A DNA stretch of 64,000 nucleotides from Halobellus inordinatus. GTDB taxonomy: Archaea > Halobacteriota > Halobacteria > Halobacteriales > Haloferacaceae. The notes beneath the pieces are model-generated. The model did not search any database. It was not told the origin of the DNA and saw nothing but the letters and a program-made list of their open reading frames with translations. Both the position numbers and the translations under genes were made by a program. The DNA is taken from assembly GCF_024464655.1 (NCBI RefSeq), contig NZ_JANHAV010000003.1, positions 274,875 to 338,874 on the forward strand. The letters are read 5' to 3'. Numbering within the stretch: position 1 is the stretch's first letter; each line of letters starts with the position of its first letter. Below are positions 8,979 to 17,569 of the stretch, piece after piece.

Positions 8979-9347
8979 ATGTCAGCCCTGCGGGACGCGC
9001 TTCAGGAACTGCCGGAGTCGGTGTTCGCCGATCTACTGGAGTCCGACGACGCCTATCAGATCGTGCTCGACCTCCCCGGAGTGACTGCCGAGACCGCCGA
9101 ACTCCGAGTCGACCGCGGACGACTCGTCGTCGAAGCGCGACGCGAGAAGGACGTGCCTGCGGAGTTCCACTACGTGAGCGAGGAGCGACCGCTGTTCGTC
9201 GACGTCGAACTCCCCCTCCCGCCGGACGCGACCGGCGCGGGAGCGTCCGCGGAAGTCGACCGCGGCGTGTTCACCGTGCGCGTGCCGAAGCGGTCGGCCG
9301 CGCCGGAGCAGACCATCCCGATCACGTCGGCCGGAGACGACGCGTAA
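8979..9347 (+). CDS. Hsp20/alpha-crystallin-like protein
   Basis: 122 residues with a compact alpha-crystallin-like beta sandwich: YQIVLDLPGVTAETAELRVD, then LVVEARREKDV, and a C-terminal GVFTVRVPK strand. The usual long disordered N-terminus is nearly absent. Small heat-shock proteins hold unfolding proteins for refolding. It is more divergent from the classical family than the Hsp20 at 20813. A T-rich TATA-like sequence (CTTTTTCG) lies about 28 bases before the ATG, suggesting a leaderless transcript. The UbiB-like kinase starts 7 bases after its stop. Confidence 0.8.
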   Translation: MSALRDALQELPESVFADLLESDDAYQIVLDLPGVTAETAELRVDRGRLVVEARREKDVPAEFHYVSEERPLFVDVELPLPPDATGAGASAEVDRGVFTVRVPKRSAAPEQTIPITSAGDDA

Positions 9348-9354
9348 CCGTCGG

Positions 9355-11031
9355 GTGGTCACGCTGGTGAATCTCCGTGCGTACTGGCGGTTTCTCGTCG
9401 TCGTTCGACAGTTCTTCCCCCTGATCGTCGCGTACACGCGTGACCGTCGGAAGTACGTCCTCTTCGGCGGTCGGCGGAGCGTCGACGCCAAGACGCGCGT
9501 CGAGCGCGCAGAGATCCTGCTCGATTCGCTTTTGACGCTCGGCCCGACGTTCATCAAACTCGGGCAACTGCTCTCGACGCGGCCCGACATCCTCCCGGCG
9601 GAGTACATCGACGTCCTCTCCAGTTTGCAGGACGACGTGCCGCCGGCCCCGTGGGAGGAGTCGAGGAAGGTCATCGAAGCCGAACTCGGGCCCGTCGACG
9701 ACGTCTTCGAGGACTTCGACCGCGACCCGATCAGCGGCGCGAGTCTGGGACAGGTGTACACCGCGACGTACCAGGGCGAGCCAGTCGCGGTGAAGATCCG
9801 ACGCCCGGGGATCGAAGAACTCGTCGAGGCCGACCTGCGCGTCATCCGCTGGTCGCTGCCGCTCATCCGGCGGTTCATCGGCCAGGGTCGGGCGTTCTCG
9901 CTGGAGAACCTCTCCGACGAGTTCGCGAAGACGATCCGCCAGGAGATGGACTACAGCAGGGAAAAGCGGATCCTCGAAGAGATCCGCGGGAACTTCGCGG
10001 ACAGCCCCGATATCCGGATCCCGCGGCCGATCGCCGCGCGCTCGGGGCCGCGCGTGCTCACGATGGAGTATCTCCCGGGAACGAAGATCAACGACATCGA
10101 GACGCTCGATGAGAAGGGGATCGACCGCACGGAACTGGCGACGACGCTCCAGCGCGTCTACCTGCAGATGATCGTCGCGGACGGCGTCTTCCACGCCGAC
10201 CCCCACCCGGGGAACCTCGCGGTGACCGACGAGGGCAAGATCATCTTCTACGACTTCGGGATGTCGGGAACGGTCGACTCCTTCATCCAGAACAAGATCG
10301 TCGATTTCTACGTCGCCGTGGCGAACCAGGACATCGACGCCATCCTCGACACCCTCATCGAGATGGGGACGCTCTCGCCGGACGCCAACCGCCAGGTGAT
10401 GGGCGACGTGATGGAACTCGCGATTGCGGACGCACGGGGCGAGGACATCGAGCAGTACCGAGTCCAGCAGATCATCGAACAGGTCGAATCGACGATCTAC
10501 GAGTTCCCGCTGCGGTTGCCGCGAGACCTCGCGTTGATCCTCCGGGTCGCGACCGTCGTCGAGGGCGTCTGTGTCACGCTCGACCCCGACTTCGACTTCA
10601 TCTCGGTCGCGACCGACTACCTCGAAGACGAGGGCTACTACGAGGAGACGGCGCGTCAACTGATCGAGCAGGGCGGCCAGCAGGTCCAGCAGACGACGCG
10701 GGCGCTCTTCGAGGTGCCGCCGAAGATGAACCGGACGCTCGATCGGATCGACAACGACAACCTCACTGTCAACGTCCGACTGGAGGACGAAAACGACGTT
10801 CTCGATCGGCTGGCGCGCCGCATCGTCTACGGCCTGTTCGTCGCCGTCGGTGCCCTCTCGACGGCGATTCTCTACACCTTCGATGCGACCAGCGTCGTCC
10901 CGGCCGCGGTCGCTGCCGTGCTGACGCTGCCGCCGCTGTTTGCCCTCTACCGGTCGTTCCGCAGCAAGCGCGGCATCCGCGCGAAGCCACAGTTCACCCG
11001 GCAGAGTATGCGCGAGCGCCGCGAGGACTGA
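9355..11031 (+). CDS. ABC1/UbiB (ADCK)-family protein kinase-like membrane protein
   Basis: 558 residues. Family-defining elements are the KxGQ motif in TFIKLGQLLSTRPDILP, the alanine-rich loop replacement ISGASLGQVY, the VKIRRPGIEE lysine block, HADPHPGNLAV (catalytic loop) and FYDFGMSG (metal-binding). Two hydrophobic helices near the C-terminus (about residues 488-530) anchor it in the membrane, as in bacterial UbiB. In bacteria the family supports quinone synthesis or lipid homeostasis by ATPase activity; in haloarchaea menaquinone metabolism is a plausible target but unproven. The start is GTG at 9355 or GTG at 9367. Its stop-codon A is the first base of a foldback element. Confidence 0.9.
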   Translation: MVTLVNLRAYWRFLVVVRQFFPLIVAYTRDRRKYVLFGGRRSVDAKTRVERAEILLDSLLTLGPTFIKLGQLLSTRPDILPAEYIDVLSSLQDDVPPAPWEESRKVIEAELGPVDDVFEDFDRDPISGASLGQVYTATYQGEPVAVKIRRPGIEELVEADLRVIRWSLPLIRRFIGQGRAFSLENLSDEFAKTIRQEMDYSREKRILEEIRGNFADSPDIRIPRPIAARSGPRVLTMEYLPGTKINDIETLDEKGIDRTELATTLQRVYLQMIVADGVFHADPHPGNLAVTDEGKIIFYDFGMSGTVDSFIQNKIVDFYVAVANQDIDAILDTLIEMGTLSPDANRQVMGDVMELAIADARGEDIEQYRVQQIIEQVESTIYEFPLRLPRDLALILRVATVVEGVCVTLDPDFDFISVATDYLEDEGYYEETARQLIEQGGQQVQQTTRALFEVPPKMNRTLDRIDNDNLTVNVRLEDENDVLDRLARRIVYGLFVAVGALSTAILYTFDATSVVPAAVAAVLTLPPLFALYRSFRSKRGIRAKPQFTRQSMRERRED

Positions 11032-11110
11032 TAGGGATTATCGTAACTGTTCGGAGATTCTCGCCGTATCGTCCGGCGAGAAGTCTATGGGAACATACGA
11101 TAATCCCTAT
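11031..11110. repeat. 80-bp foldback element, type A copy 1 (MITE-like or terminator hairpin)
   Basis: The element begins ATAGGGATTATCGTA and ends with its exact inverse TACGATAATCCCTAT, a 15-base terminal inverted repeat. Inside, TTCTCGCC and GGCGAGAA pair around a 9-base centre, so the whole element can fold into an imperfect hairpin. A second copy of identical length lies at 13505-13584. Its first A is the last base of the UbiB-like gene's TGA, so it could also terminate transcription. It encodes no transposase. Confidence 0.88.
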
Positions 11111-11223
11111 GAGATCGCAGCGGGACGGCGGGCCAACCCGGGTGGTGTCCGCTCTCCCTCGCCGTTATCACAGTTGATGATTTGACACGTACCTTTATTC
11201 GGAGTAGCGCCAAACCGGGAGAT

Positions 11224-11664
11224 ATGACGCGGTGGCGGTCCGTCGCGGCTGGGTTTGCGCTCGCGGCCTGTAGCGAGGCCCTCGTGTTCGGGGCCACCGG
11301 ACGCGTGACGCTCGTCGGCGGCCTGGCGGGGAGCGCGCTCGCGGGCTATCTCGCCGGCGGCGACTCCGCGGACGGGGCGTGGCACGGGCTCTTGACGGCG
11401 ATGGCCTGGGGAATCGTTCTCATCCCGGGGTTGGTCGTGCTCTCTGTCGTCTCCGACGTGCCGCTTCCGTTCCCGATGGAGTTCCTCCTCCCGTTTCTGA
11501 ACACGGCCGGTGAGGCGACGACGATGATCCTTCTGACGGCGAGCCTTCCGAACGTCGCGACCGGCGCGCTGGGAAGCGTCGCACGGCGACAAGACGACCG
11601 CACCCGGAGCCGCGAGGATCGGTCCCAGCAGCGACCGTCCGATGGGGACCTCGAAGAGGTCTGA
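11224..11664 (+). CDS. Small multi-spanning membrane protein, DUF5518-like
   Basis: 146 residues from the ATG at 11224, about 28 bases after a TTTATT box at 11192-11197 (leaderless). Four hydrophobic segments are visible (about 4-22, 27-43, 54-75 and 84-110), with glycine-rich helices such as GGLAGSALAGYLAGGD. The tail from about residue 118 is charged (RRQDDRTRSREDRSQQ) and probably cytoplasmic. The layout is like haloarchaeal DUF5518 proteins of unknown function; the assignment is tentative. Confidence 0.65.
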   Translation: MTRWRSVAAGFALAACSEALVFGATGRVTLVGGLAGSALAGYLAGGDSADGAWHGLLTAMAWGIVLIPGLVVLSVVSDVPLPFPMEFLLPFLNTAGEATTMILLTASLPNVATGALGSVARRQDDRTRSREDRSQQRPSDGDLEEV

Positions 11665-11724
11665 CCGCGCTCGCCCGTGTGCGATTTCGTCGCGTAGCCG
11701 AAGTCTCGGGGCGTTTCCAAACCG

Positions 11725-11730
11725 TTTATA
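11725..11730 (+). promoter_or_regulatory. TATA box of the aIF5A-agmatinase operon
   Basis: TTTATA centred 28 bases before the aIF5A ATG. That is the archaeal TATA-to-start spacing, so the transcript should begin at or within a few bases of the start codon (leaderless). Confidence 0.7.
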
Positions 11731-11754
11731 CCGAGCACACGACAATCCCGACGT

Positions 11755-12129
11755 ATGCCGAAAGAGCAAAAGCAGGTCCGCGAACTGCAGGAAGGCAGCT
11801 ACGTGATGATGGAAGACTCCCCTTGTAAGATCAACGCTTACAGCACCGCAAAGCCCGGCAAGCACGGCAGCGCGAAGGCTCGAATCGAGGGCCGTGGCGT
11901 CTTCGACGACAAGAAACGCTCGCTGAGCCAGCCGGTCGATGCGAAGGTCTGGGTCCCGATCATCGAGCGCAAGCAGGGCCAGGTCGTCTCCGTGACCGAC
12001 AACGACGCGCAGATTATGGACCTCGACACCTACGAGACGTTCACGATGCGCATCCCCGAAGACGAGAACCTCTCGCCCGACGACGAGATCGAGTACCTCG
12101 AGTACGAGGGCCAGCGGAAGATCGTCTGA
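11755..12129 (+). CDS. eif5A: Translation factor aIF5A (hypusine-containing)
   Basis: 124 residues. The N-terminal SH3-like domain carries the modification loop [11 protein letters not shown]; Lys36, immediately before His-Gly, is the residue turned into deoxyhypusine/hypusine. The C-terminal OB fold ends with [15 protein letters not shown]. aIF5A relieves ribosomes stalled on difficult peptide bonds and aids termination. The modifying enzyme, deoxyhypusine synthase, is at 17570-18673, and an agmatinase-family gene follows after 6 bases. Confidence 0.97.
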   Translation: MPKEQKQVRELQEGSYVMMEDSPCKINAYSTAKPGKHGSAKARIEGRGVFDDKKRSLSQPVDAKVWVPIIERKQGQVVSVTDNDAQIMDLDTYETFTMRIPEDENLSPDDEIEYLEYEGQRKIV

Positions 12130-12135
12130 TCGGAG

Positions 12136-12966
12136 ATGTTCCCAGGGGCGACCGCATCGCGTGGCAACGCCGCGTACGTCGTCGTGGGCGCCCCGCTGGA
12201 TATCTCGACTTCGTTCCGACCCGGGACCCGCTTCGGTCCCGAGAGAATCCGGCGGTTCGCCCGGCCGTTCGACGACTACGACCGGCGAACCGACCTGCGC
12301 TTTTCCGACTGTGCCGTTCACGATCAGGGCGACGTCCGCGCGTGGGACGACGCCGCGGAGTACCTAGAGTGGCTGACGGGCGAACTCCGGGACGTCGTCG
12401 CCGAGGACGCCGTCCCGCTTCTCCTCGGCGGTGAACACACCGTCACGGCGGCCGGCGTCGACGCCGTCTCGCCGGACGTGTTCGTCTGTCTGGACGCACA
12501 CCTCGACCTCCGCGAGGCGTACGACGGCAACGAGTACAGCCACGCGACCGTCACCCGGCGGATTCTGGAGGATCACGGCGCACTTGACGCTGCGGTCGAG
12601 GAAGCGATCGTGCTCGGTGCCAGAACTGGCTCGCCCGAGGAGTGGGACCGGGCCGACAGCGAGGACGTGACCGTCGTCCCGCCCGAGGACGTCCCCGCGT
12701 TCGACCTCGAATCGCACCTCGATGGCCGCACGGCGTACCTGAGCGTCGACGTCGACGCCGCCGACCCCGGGTTTGCACCGGGCACCGGCACGCCGGAGCC
12801 GTTCGGACTCGACCCGCGGGAGATGCGCGAGGTCGTCCACGCTGTGGCTCCGCACGCCGCGGGCTTCGACGTCGTCGAGGTCAACGATCGCGACGACGGC
12901 CAGGCGGCGTCGCTGGCGGCGAAACTGAGTCGGGAGTTCGTGTACTCGCACGCGGCGTCGCGATAG
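12136..12966 (+). CDS. speB: Agmatinase/arginase (ureohydrolase) family protein
   Basis: 276 residues. Manganese ligands are visible in the family order: GGEHTVT (His), CLDAHLDLR (Asp-Ala-His-x-Asp) and SVDVDAADPGFAPGTGTPEP (Asp-x-Asp). Agmatinase hydrolyses agmatine to putrescine and urea. It lies 6 bases after aIF5A, almost certainly in one operon. Published work on Haloferax volcanii reported that the modification of aIF5A there starts from agmatine, so linkage of this gene to aIF5A suggests it acts on free or protein-bound agmatine; that role is inference. Confidence 0.9.
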   Translation: MFPGATASRGNAAYVVVGAPLDISTSFRPGTRFGPERIRRFARPFDDYDRRTDLRFSDCAVHDQGDVRAWDDAAEYLEWLTGELRDVVAEDAVPLLLGGEHTVTAAGVDAVSPDVFVCLDAHLDLREAYDGNEYSHATVTRRILEDHGALDAAVEEAIVLGARTGSPEEWDRADSEDVTVVPPEDVPAFDLESHLDGRTAYLSVDVDAADPGFAPGTGTPEPFGLDPREMREVVHAVAPHAAGFDVVEVNDRDDGQAASLAAKLSREFVYSHAASR

Positions 12967-13026
12967 CGTCGGCTGCGGCAGTTGGCCCCGTGTCGTTACT
13001 GAGAGAAGCTCGACGCTCGCGAACCG

Positions 13027-13473
13027 CTACGGGGCGCCCTGTCTACCCTGCTTGTCGTCGATCCGGAGTTCGTACCACTCCAAGTCGAGTTCTTCGAGCG
13101 GCTGTTGGAACACGTCGAGCGACGCGATCTTCGCGTGCGCAGCGAAGATCCCCGCAGCGGTGGCCGTCTGGGAATCGGGGATCTGATGCAGCGTGCCGCG
13201 GACGACCGCGCTGCGCCACTCGGTGATCGATTCCCACTCGTACACCGACAGCGAGACGGGGTTGTCGGCCTCGATAAACGAGGCCTTGGTGCTGTCCGCG
13301 CCGAACGCGAACTGGAAGATGCAGCGGTCACGCGAGCGGCCGTAGCCGTACGAGACCGGAAACGCGTACCCGCCGCGCTCGCTTCCCAGCGCCAGCGTCC
13401 CGAGCCCCTGGGACTCCAGAAACTCCGTTAGCGTGTCGTCGTCCATCGCGACGCCGTACTCTTCGAGGGGCAT
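13027..13473 (-). CDS. Pyridoxamine 5'-phosphate oxidase-like flavin-binding family protein
   Basis: 148 residues from the ATG at 13473. The split-barrel fold is suggested by GTLALGSERGGYAFPVSYGY, IFQFAFGADSTKASFIEADNPVSLSVYEW and TEWRSAVVRGTLHQI, a pattern of haloarchaeal PNPOx-like proteins that bind FMN or F420-type cofactors. Substrate is unknown. An in-frame ATG nine codons later (13446) is an alternative start. The start lies 32 bases from a type A foldback element that fills the divergent promoter region. Confidence 0.75.
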   Translation of the reverse strand: MPLEEYGVAMDDDTLTEFLESQGLGTLALGSERGGYAFPVSYGYGRSRDRCIFQFAFGADSTKASFIEADNPVSLSVYEWESITEWRSAVVRGTLHQIPDSQTATAAGIFAAHAKIASLDVFQQPLEELDLEWYELRIDDKQGRQGAP

Positions 13474-13504
13474 TTTCTTGTGTCTCCGATTCGACAGGAT
13501 GCCT

Positions 13505-13584
13505 ATAGGGATTATCGTAACTGTTCGGAGATTCTCGCCGTATCGTCCGGCGAGAAATCTATGGAGACGTACGATAATCCATAT
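13505..13584. repeat. 80-bp foldback element, type A copy 2
   Basis: Near-identical to the copy at 11031-11110 in its left arm and centre (ATAGGGATTATCGTAACTGTTCGG onward) and exactly the same length. The right end reads TACGATAATCCATAT, one mismatch from a perfect inverse. It lies between two divergent genes; its right-end TATAATA-like sequence could act as a TATA element for the Nif3-like gene. Confidence 0.88.
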
Positions 13585-13640
13585 AATAAGCCCCGGTGCG
13601 GAACGATAGCCTCTATCCGGCGGCGTGTGATGGTTCCCGT

Positions 13641-14405
13641 ATGCAGCTTTCGACGCTCGCCGACGACCTGGACGACCGACTCGACACGGACGCCTACGCC
13701 GACGTCGACGCCAGTGCGAACGGCCTGCAGATCGGCCCCGACGAGGGGACCGTAGAGCACGCCGCGTTCGCGGTCGACGCCGCCGCAGCGACGATCGAAG
13801 ACGCCGCCAATGCGGGCGCGGACGTGCTCGTGACACACCACGGCCTGATCTGGGGCGGTCTCGACCGCGTCACCGACCGCGAGTACGACACCATCAGCGC
13901 GCTCGTCGAGAACGACATCGCGCTGTACGTCTCGCATCTCCCGCTCGACGGTCACGACACGCTGGGGAACGCCGCAGGGCTCGCCGACTACCTCGGCCTC
14001 GACGGGCAGGAGCCGTTCGGAACCCTGGGTCCGGTAACGATCGGCCAGCGGGGCCGTACCGCAGAGTCTTACACCGTCGCGGAACTGCGCGAGCGGCTCT
14101 CGGGGCTCGATACGGGCGGCCAGGAGCCACAGGTGCTCGACTTCGGTCCCGACGAGATCAGCGAGGTCGCGATCGTCACCGGCTCGGGCGCTGACTGGCT
14201 CGGCGAGGCGGCCGACGCGGGCGTCGACGCGCTCGTCACCGGCGAAGGGAAACAACAGGTGTACCACGAGGCGCGCGAGGCGGGCGTCCACGTCTTCCTC
14301 GGCGGTCACTACGCGACCGAGACCTTCGGCGTCGAACGCCTCGCCGATCTCGTCTCCGAGTGGGGTATCGAGACGACGGTGCTCTCGCATCCGACCGGCT
14401 TGTAA
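13641..14405 (+). CDS. Nif3-like dinuclear metal-centre hexameric protein
   Basis: 254 residues. Metal-binding motifs of the Nif3/YbgI (DUF34) family are present: VTHHGLIWGG in the N-terminal part, SHLPLDGHDTLGN, and VTGEGKQQVYHEAREAGVHVFLGGHYATET near the C-terminus. Members form hexameric toroids with a two-metal site; proposed roles include GTP cyclohydrolase-like or metal-insertase activity, none settled. The start at 13641 gives the family N-terminus (MQLSTLADDLDDRL). Confidence 0.9.
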   Translation: MQLSTLADDLDDRLDTDAYADVDASANGLQIGPDEGTVEHAAFAVDAAAATIEDAANAGADVLVTHHGLIWGGLDRVTDREYDTISALVENDIALYVSHLPLDGHDTLGNAAGLADYLGLDGQEPFGTLGPVTIGQRGRTAESYTVAELRERLSGLDTGGQEPQVLDFGPDEISEVAIVTGSGADWLGEAADAGVDALVTGEGKQQVYHEAREAGVHVFLGGHYATETFGVERLADLVSEWGIETTVLSHPTGL

Positions 14406-14450
14406 CCGTTACGGCCGAGCGTTATCACCCGAGATAATCGGCGGGTCGGC

Positions 14451-14457
14451 TTTTTAT
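14451..14457 (+). promoter_or_regulatory. TATA box of the phototaxis operon
   Basis: TTTTTAT centred about 28 bases before the transducer ATG predicts a leaderless htrII-sop2 transcript. Just upstream, GTTATC and GATAAT flank a short spacer (about 14421-14438), an imperfect inverted repeat that could be a regulator site. Confidence 0.6.
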
Positions 14458-14481
14458 CCGATGTGTCGTTAAAAAGTGTAG

Positions 14482-16797
14482 ATGCAACGGTCAGGACTCT
14501 TCGAATCCATCCGGTCGAGCTATGGGGCAAAGCTCGGCGTCGCGTTGCTCGCTGTCGTCGCACTCGTCGTCGGGTTCGGCGTCGTCGTCCAAGAGGAGAC
14601 CTCGGCGACACTCCAAGAGGAGGTCAAAGGCGAGTTGAGCACGTCGGCGGCGGCTCGGGCCGCGGAGCTCGATACGTGGATCAGCGGCATCGAAAGACAG
14701 ACGCGGTTGCACTCGACGAACCAAGTTCTCAAGTCAGGGGACCGCGACGAGATATCGACGCATTTGACCGAGACGGTCGATCGCGAGGCCGTCCCCGAGG
14801 GCGTCGTCGCGGTGCACTACTACGACAGAGAATCGAAAACGATACTCGCGAGCTCGATGGCCAAGATGGAAGGCGTCGACACCGCCGAACAGGGGGCGGC
14901 GTTCGCGACGAACCCGCCGGAGTTCAGCGGTACGAACGACGTGGCCGTCACGTCGCCGTTCACCGTGCCGGTCGTCGACTTCCCGGTCGTTTCGGTCATC
15001 TCGCCGATCGAGGGGACGAACGGGAAGGCGCTCGTCTATATGATCAATCTCGAAGCACACACGCGGGCGTTCGCCGACGCCGCGGGCCAGGGATCGACGG
15101 TCGTCGTCGACAGCCAGGGTCGGATCGTCGCCCACCCCGACAGCAAGCAGCTCCTGAGTTCCTACAGTCGCGACGTCTCGGAACTCACTGACGGCGGCTT
15201 CATCCAGGGTGATGAGCAGCTCGTCGCCGGGGCGGGAATGGACGCGGTAGACTGGACGGTTCTCGTCCGCACCGATCGAGCCGAAGCCTACGCGCTGGGC
15301 TCGCAGATCACGTCGTCGATTCTGGGGCTCATCCTGCTCGCGCTGGTGAGTTTGGCCTTCGTCGGCGTCGTCGTCGGATCGAACACGATCGTGTCCGCAC
15401 GGTATCTCGCCCGACGGGCGAACGCGATGGCAGAGGGCGATCTCGACGTCGACCTCTCGACGGCCCGGACCGACGAGTTCGGCACGCTCTATCGCGCCTT
15501 CGACGAGATGCGCGGGGAGTTGCGCTCGCAGATCCGCGCGACCGAGCAGAAAAAAGAGGCGATAGAACGGAAGAACGAGGCGCTGGAGGCGACCGCCGCG
15601 GAGTACGGCAACGTGATGGACGCCGTCGCAGACGGCGATCTGACGCGGCGACTCGACCCCGACACCGAAAACGAGGCGCTTGCGGACATCGCCGTCTCGT
15701 TCAACGAGATGCTCGATGCGGTCTCGGAGACGATGGCGGAAGTCAAAGCCTTCTCCGAGCACGTCGTCACCGCCGCAGAGCGCGTCGACGACGGCGCCGA
15801 CGAGGTTCGTGAGGCGTCTGCGCAGGTGACGACGGCGACGACGGAGATCTCCGACGGGGCCGAGCGGCAGACGGAGGCGTTACACGAGGTCTCGACGGAG
15901 ATGGACGCGTTGTCGTCCTCCGCAGAGGAGATCGCCGCGACCGTCGACGAGGTCGCACAGGCCTCAGAGCGCGCCGCGGACGTCGGCGAGGAGGGGCAGG
16001 CCCACGCCGAACGCGCCATCGACGAGATGGACGCGGTCGAGCAGACCACCGCAGAGACCGCCGCGGAAGTGACCGCGCTGGCCGAGGAACTCGACGCCGT
16101 CGGTGAGGTCGTCGAAGTGATCACCGACATCGCCGCGGAGACGAACCTGCTCGCGCTGAACGCCTCGATCGAGGCCGCGCGGACGGGCGAAGCGGGCGAC
16201 GGATTCGCTGTCGTCGCCGACGAGGTGAAGCAGCTCGCAGAGGAGACGGCGACGTCGGCCGCCGAAATCGAAGAGCACATCGAACAGATCCAGGCCCGCG
16301 CCGACGAGACCACGACGGCGATGATGGAGACCCAAGAGCGGATCGAGAGCGGCGTCGGCACTGTCGAGTCCGCGATCGACGCGCTCGACAACGTCGCGTC
16401 GGCCGTCGAGGAGACCGACGACTCGATCCAGGAGATCCGCGATGCGACGGCCCAGCAAGCGTCCTCGGCGACCGCCGTCGTCGACCGCGTCGACGACGTG
16501 GCGGCGATCGGCGATCAGACCGCCGAGGAGGCGACCGCCGCAGCAGCCGCGGCCCAACAACAGACGAGTACGATGCAGAGCGTAAACGACGCCGCCAACC
16601 GACTCACTGAACAGGCACGCGAACTCCGGACCGCGCTCGAAGACTTCACCGTCGCGAACGAACACGAGGCGGGACAGTTCGGAGGTGGCGCCGGACGCGG
16701 CGCAGGTACAGCAAGGTCCAACGCTGCCACTGGAACGACTCTGCGGACCGATGGCTCCGACGACCCGGAGTCCTGGACGAGTGGGGGAGGTGACTGA
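14482..16797 (+). CDS. htrII: Sensory rhodopsin II transducer, methyl-accepting type (HtrII-like) with extracellular sensor domain
   Basis: 771 residues. TM1 is about 17-37, an extracellular Cache-like domain spans about 38-272, TM2 is about 276-299, a HAMP domain with [25 protein letters not shown] starts at about 301, and a long coiled-coil MCP domain has its hairpin tip at about 551-590 ([20 protein letters not shown]). The gene is followed by the rhodopsin, as in known sop2-htr2 loci. The extracellular domain resembles the Halobacterium HtrII arrangement (a combined light and serine receptor), not the short Natronomonas HtrII. TM1 Glu39 and TM2 Ser278 align with NpHtrII Glu43 and Ser62; Ser290 sits where NpHtrII has Asn74. 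Confidence 0.9.
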   Translation: MQRSGLFESIRSSYGAKLGVALLAVVALVVGFGVVVQEETSATLQEEVKGELSTSAAARAAELDTWISGIERQTRLHSTNQVLKSGDRDEISTHLTETVDREAVPEGVVAVHYYDRESKTILASSMAKMEGVDTAEQGAAFATNPPEFSGTNDVAVTSPFTVPVVDFPVVSVISPIEGTNGKALVYMINLEAHTRAFADAAGQGSTVVVDSQGRIVAHPDSKQLLSSYSRDVSELTDGGFIQGDEQLVAGAGMDAVDWTVLVRTDRAEAYALGSQITSSILGLILLALVSLAFVGVVVGSNTIVSARYLARRANAMAEGDLDVDLSTARTDEFGTLYRAFDEMRGELRSQIRATEQKKEAIERKNEALEATAAEYGNVMDAVADGDLTRRLDPDTENEALADIAVSFNEMLDAVSETMAEVKAFSEHVVTAAERVDDGADEVREASAQVTTATTEISDGAERQTEALHEVSTEMDALSSSAEEIAATVDEVAQASERAADVGEEGQAHAERAIDEMDAVEQTTAETAAEVTALAEELDAVGEVVEVITDIAAETNLLALNASIEAARTGEAGDGFAVVADEVKQLAEETATSAAEIEEHIEQIQARADETTTAMMETQERIESGVGTVESAIDALDNVASAVEETDDSIQEIRDATAQQASSATAVVDRVDDVAAIGDQTAEEATAAAAAAQQQTSTMQSVNDAANRLTEQARELRTALEDFTVANEHEAGQFGGGAGRGAGTARSNAATGTTLRTDGSDDPESWTSGGGD

Positions 16798-16798
16798 G

Positions 16799-17494
16799 AT
16801 GGAGATCGACACGGCGGTCTGGCTGTGGCTCGGCCTCGCGGGGATGACCGCGGGAACGATCCCGACGGCGTACCAGTTGCTGACCAACGACGAGAACCGA
16901 CACCTCTCGGCGGTCCTCTTCGGTGTGACCGGCATCGCGGCGCTCGCCTATCTGGCGATGGCGCTCGGCTACGGAACTGTCGAGGTGGGCGGGACGGCCA
17001 TCGAGGTCGTCCGCTACGGCGACTGGCTCCTGACGACGCCGCTAATGGTGCTGTATCTCGGCTTGCTCTCGCAACCGGGCAGCCGCGTCCTCGGGGCGCT
17101 GGTCGTCGTCGACGCAGTCGTCGTCCTCGCGGGCGTCGCCGCGACTGCGCTCGGCGGCGTCGTCGGCTACGCGTTCTTCGGCGTCGGCTCGGTGGCGTAC
17201 CTCGTCTTGGTCGCGCTCCTCGTGTGGACGCTCCCGCGGCGGGCGTCGTTCGATACGCCCCGGCAGGCCGCGTCGTTCACCACGCTGCGGAACCTCACAG
17301 TCGTCGTCTGGACGCTCTATCCCGTCGTGTGGCTCCTCGCGCCGACGGGCGTCGGACTGCTGCTCCCCGACACGCAGGTGCTCGTGCTGACGTATCTCGA
17401 CCTCGTCTCGAAGGTCGGCTTCGTCGCCGTCGCGGTCCGCGGAATGTCGGCGCTCACGGGTTCGGCGACCGATATGAGCGTGAACGCGGACTGA
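16799..17494 (+). CDS. sop2: Sensory rhodopsin II (phoborhodopsin), phototaxis receptor
   Basis: 231 residues, seven helices. Numbering coincides with Natronomonas SRII: Arg72, counter-ion Asp75 in RYGDWLLTTP, Tyr174 in VVWTLYPVVWLL, Tyr199, Asp201 and the retinal Schiff-base Lys205 in YLDLVSKVGF. The Tyr at position 86, in place of the proton-donor Asp of pumps, shows this is a sensor. Helices F-G are closest to SRII. Oddities are Tyr86 (SRI-like), Ser204 for Thr, Leu189 for Thr and Gly74 before the counter-ion. ATG 16799 follows the transducer stop by one base, with GGAGGTGA as a strong ribosome binding site inside the transducer's end. Confidence 0.93.
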   Translation: MEIDTAVWLWLGLAGMTAGTIPTAYQLLTNDENRHLSAVLFGVTGIAALAYLAMALGYGTVEVGGTAIEVVRYGDWLLTTPLMVLYLGLLSQPGSRVLGALVVVDAVVVLAGVAATALGGVVGYAFFGVGSVAYLVLVALLVWTLPRRASFDTPRQAASFTTLRNLTVVVWTLYPVVWLLAPTGVGLLLPDTQVLVLTYLDLVSKVGFVAVAVRGMSALTGSATDMSVNAD

Positions 17495-17569
17495 CGCCGG
17501 CGCGAACGCTTTTGTACCGCGCTCGTCCGGATCGCGAAGCATAACCGACCGGATCGCACACGACTCGGT

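Noticed and set aside
16685-16798. Upstream extension of the sensory rhodopsin frame
   Set aside because: The frame is open upstream, but ATG 16799 has a GGAGGTGA site and the SRII numbering fits exactly from there.
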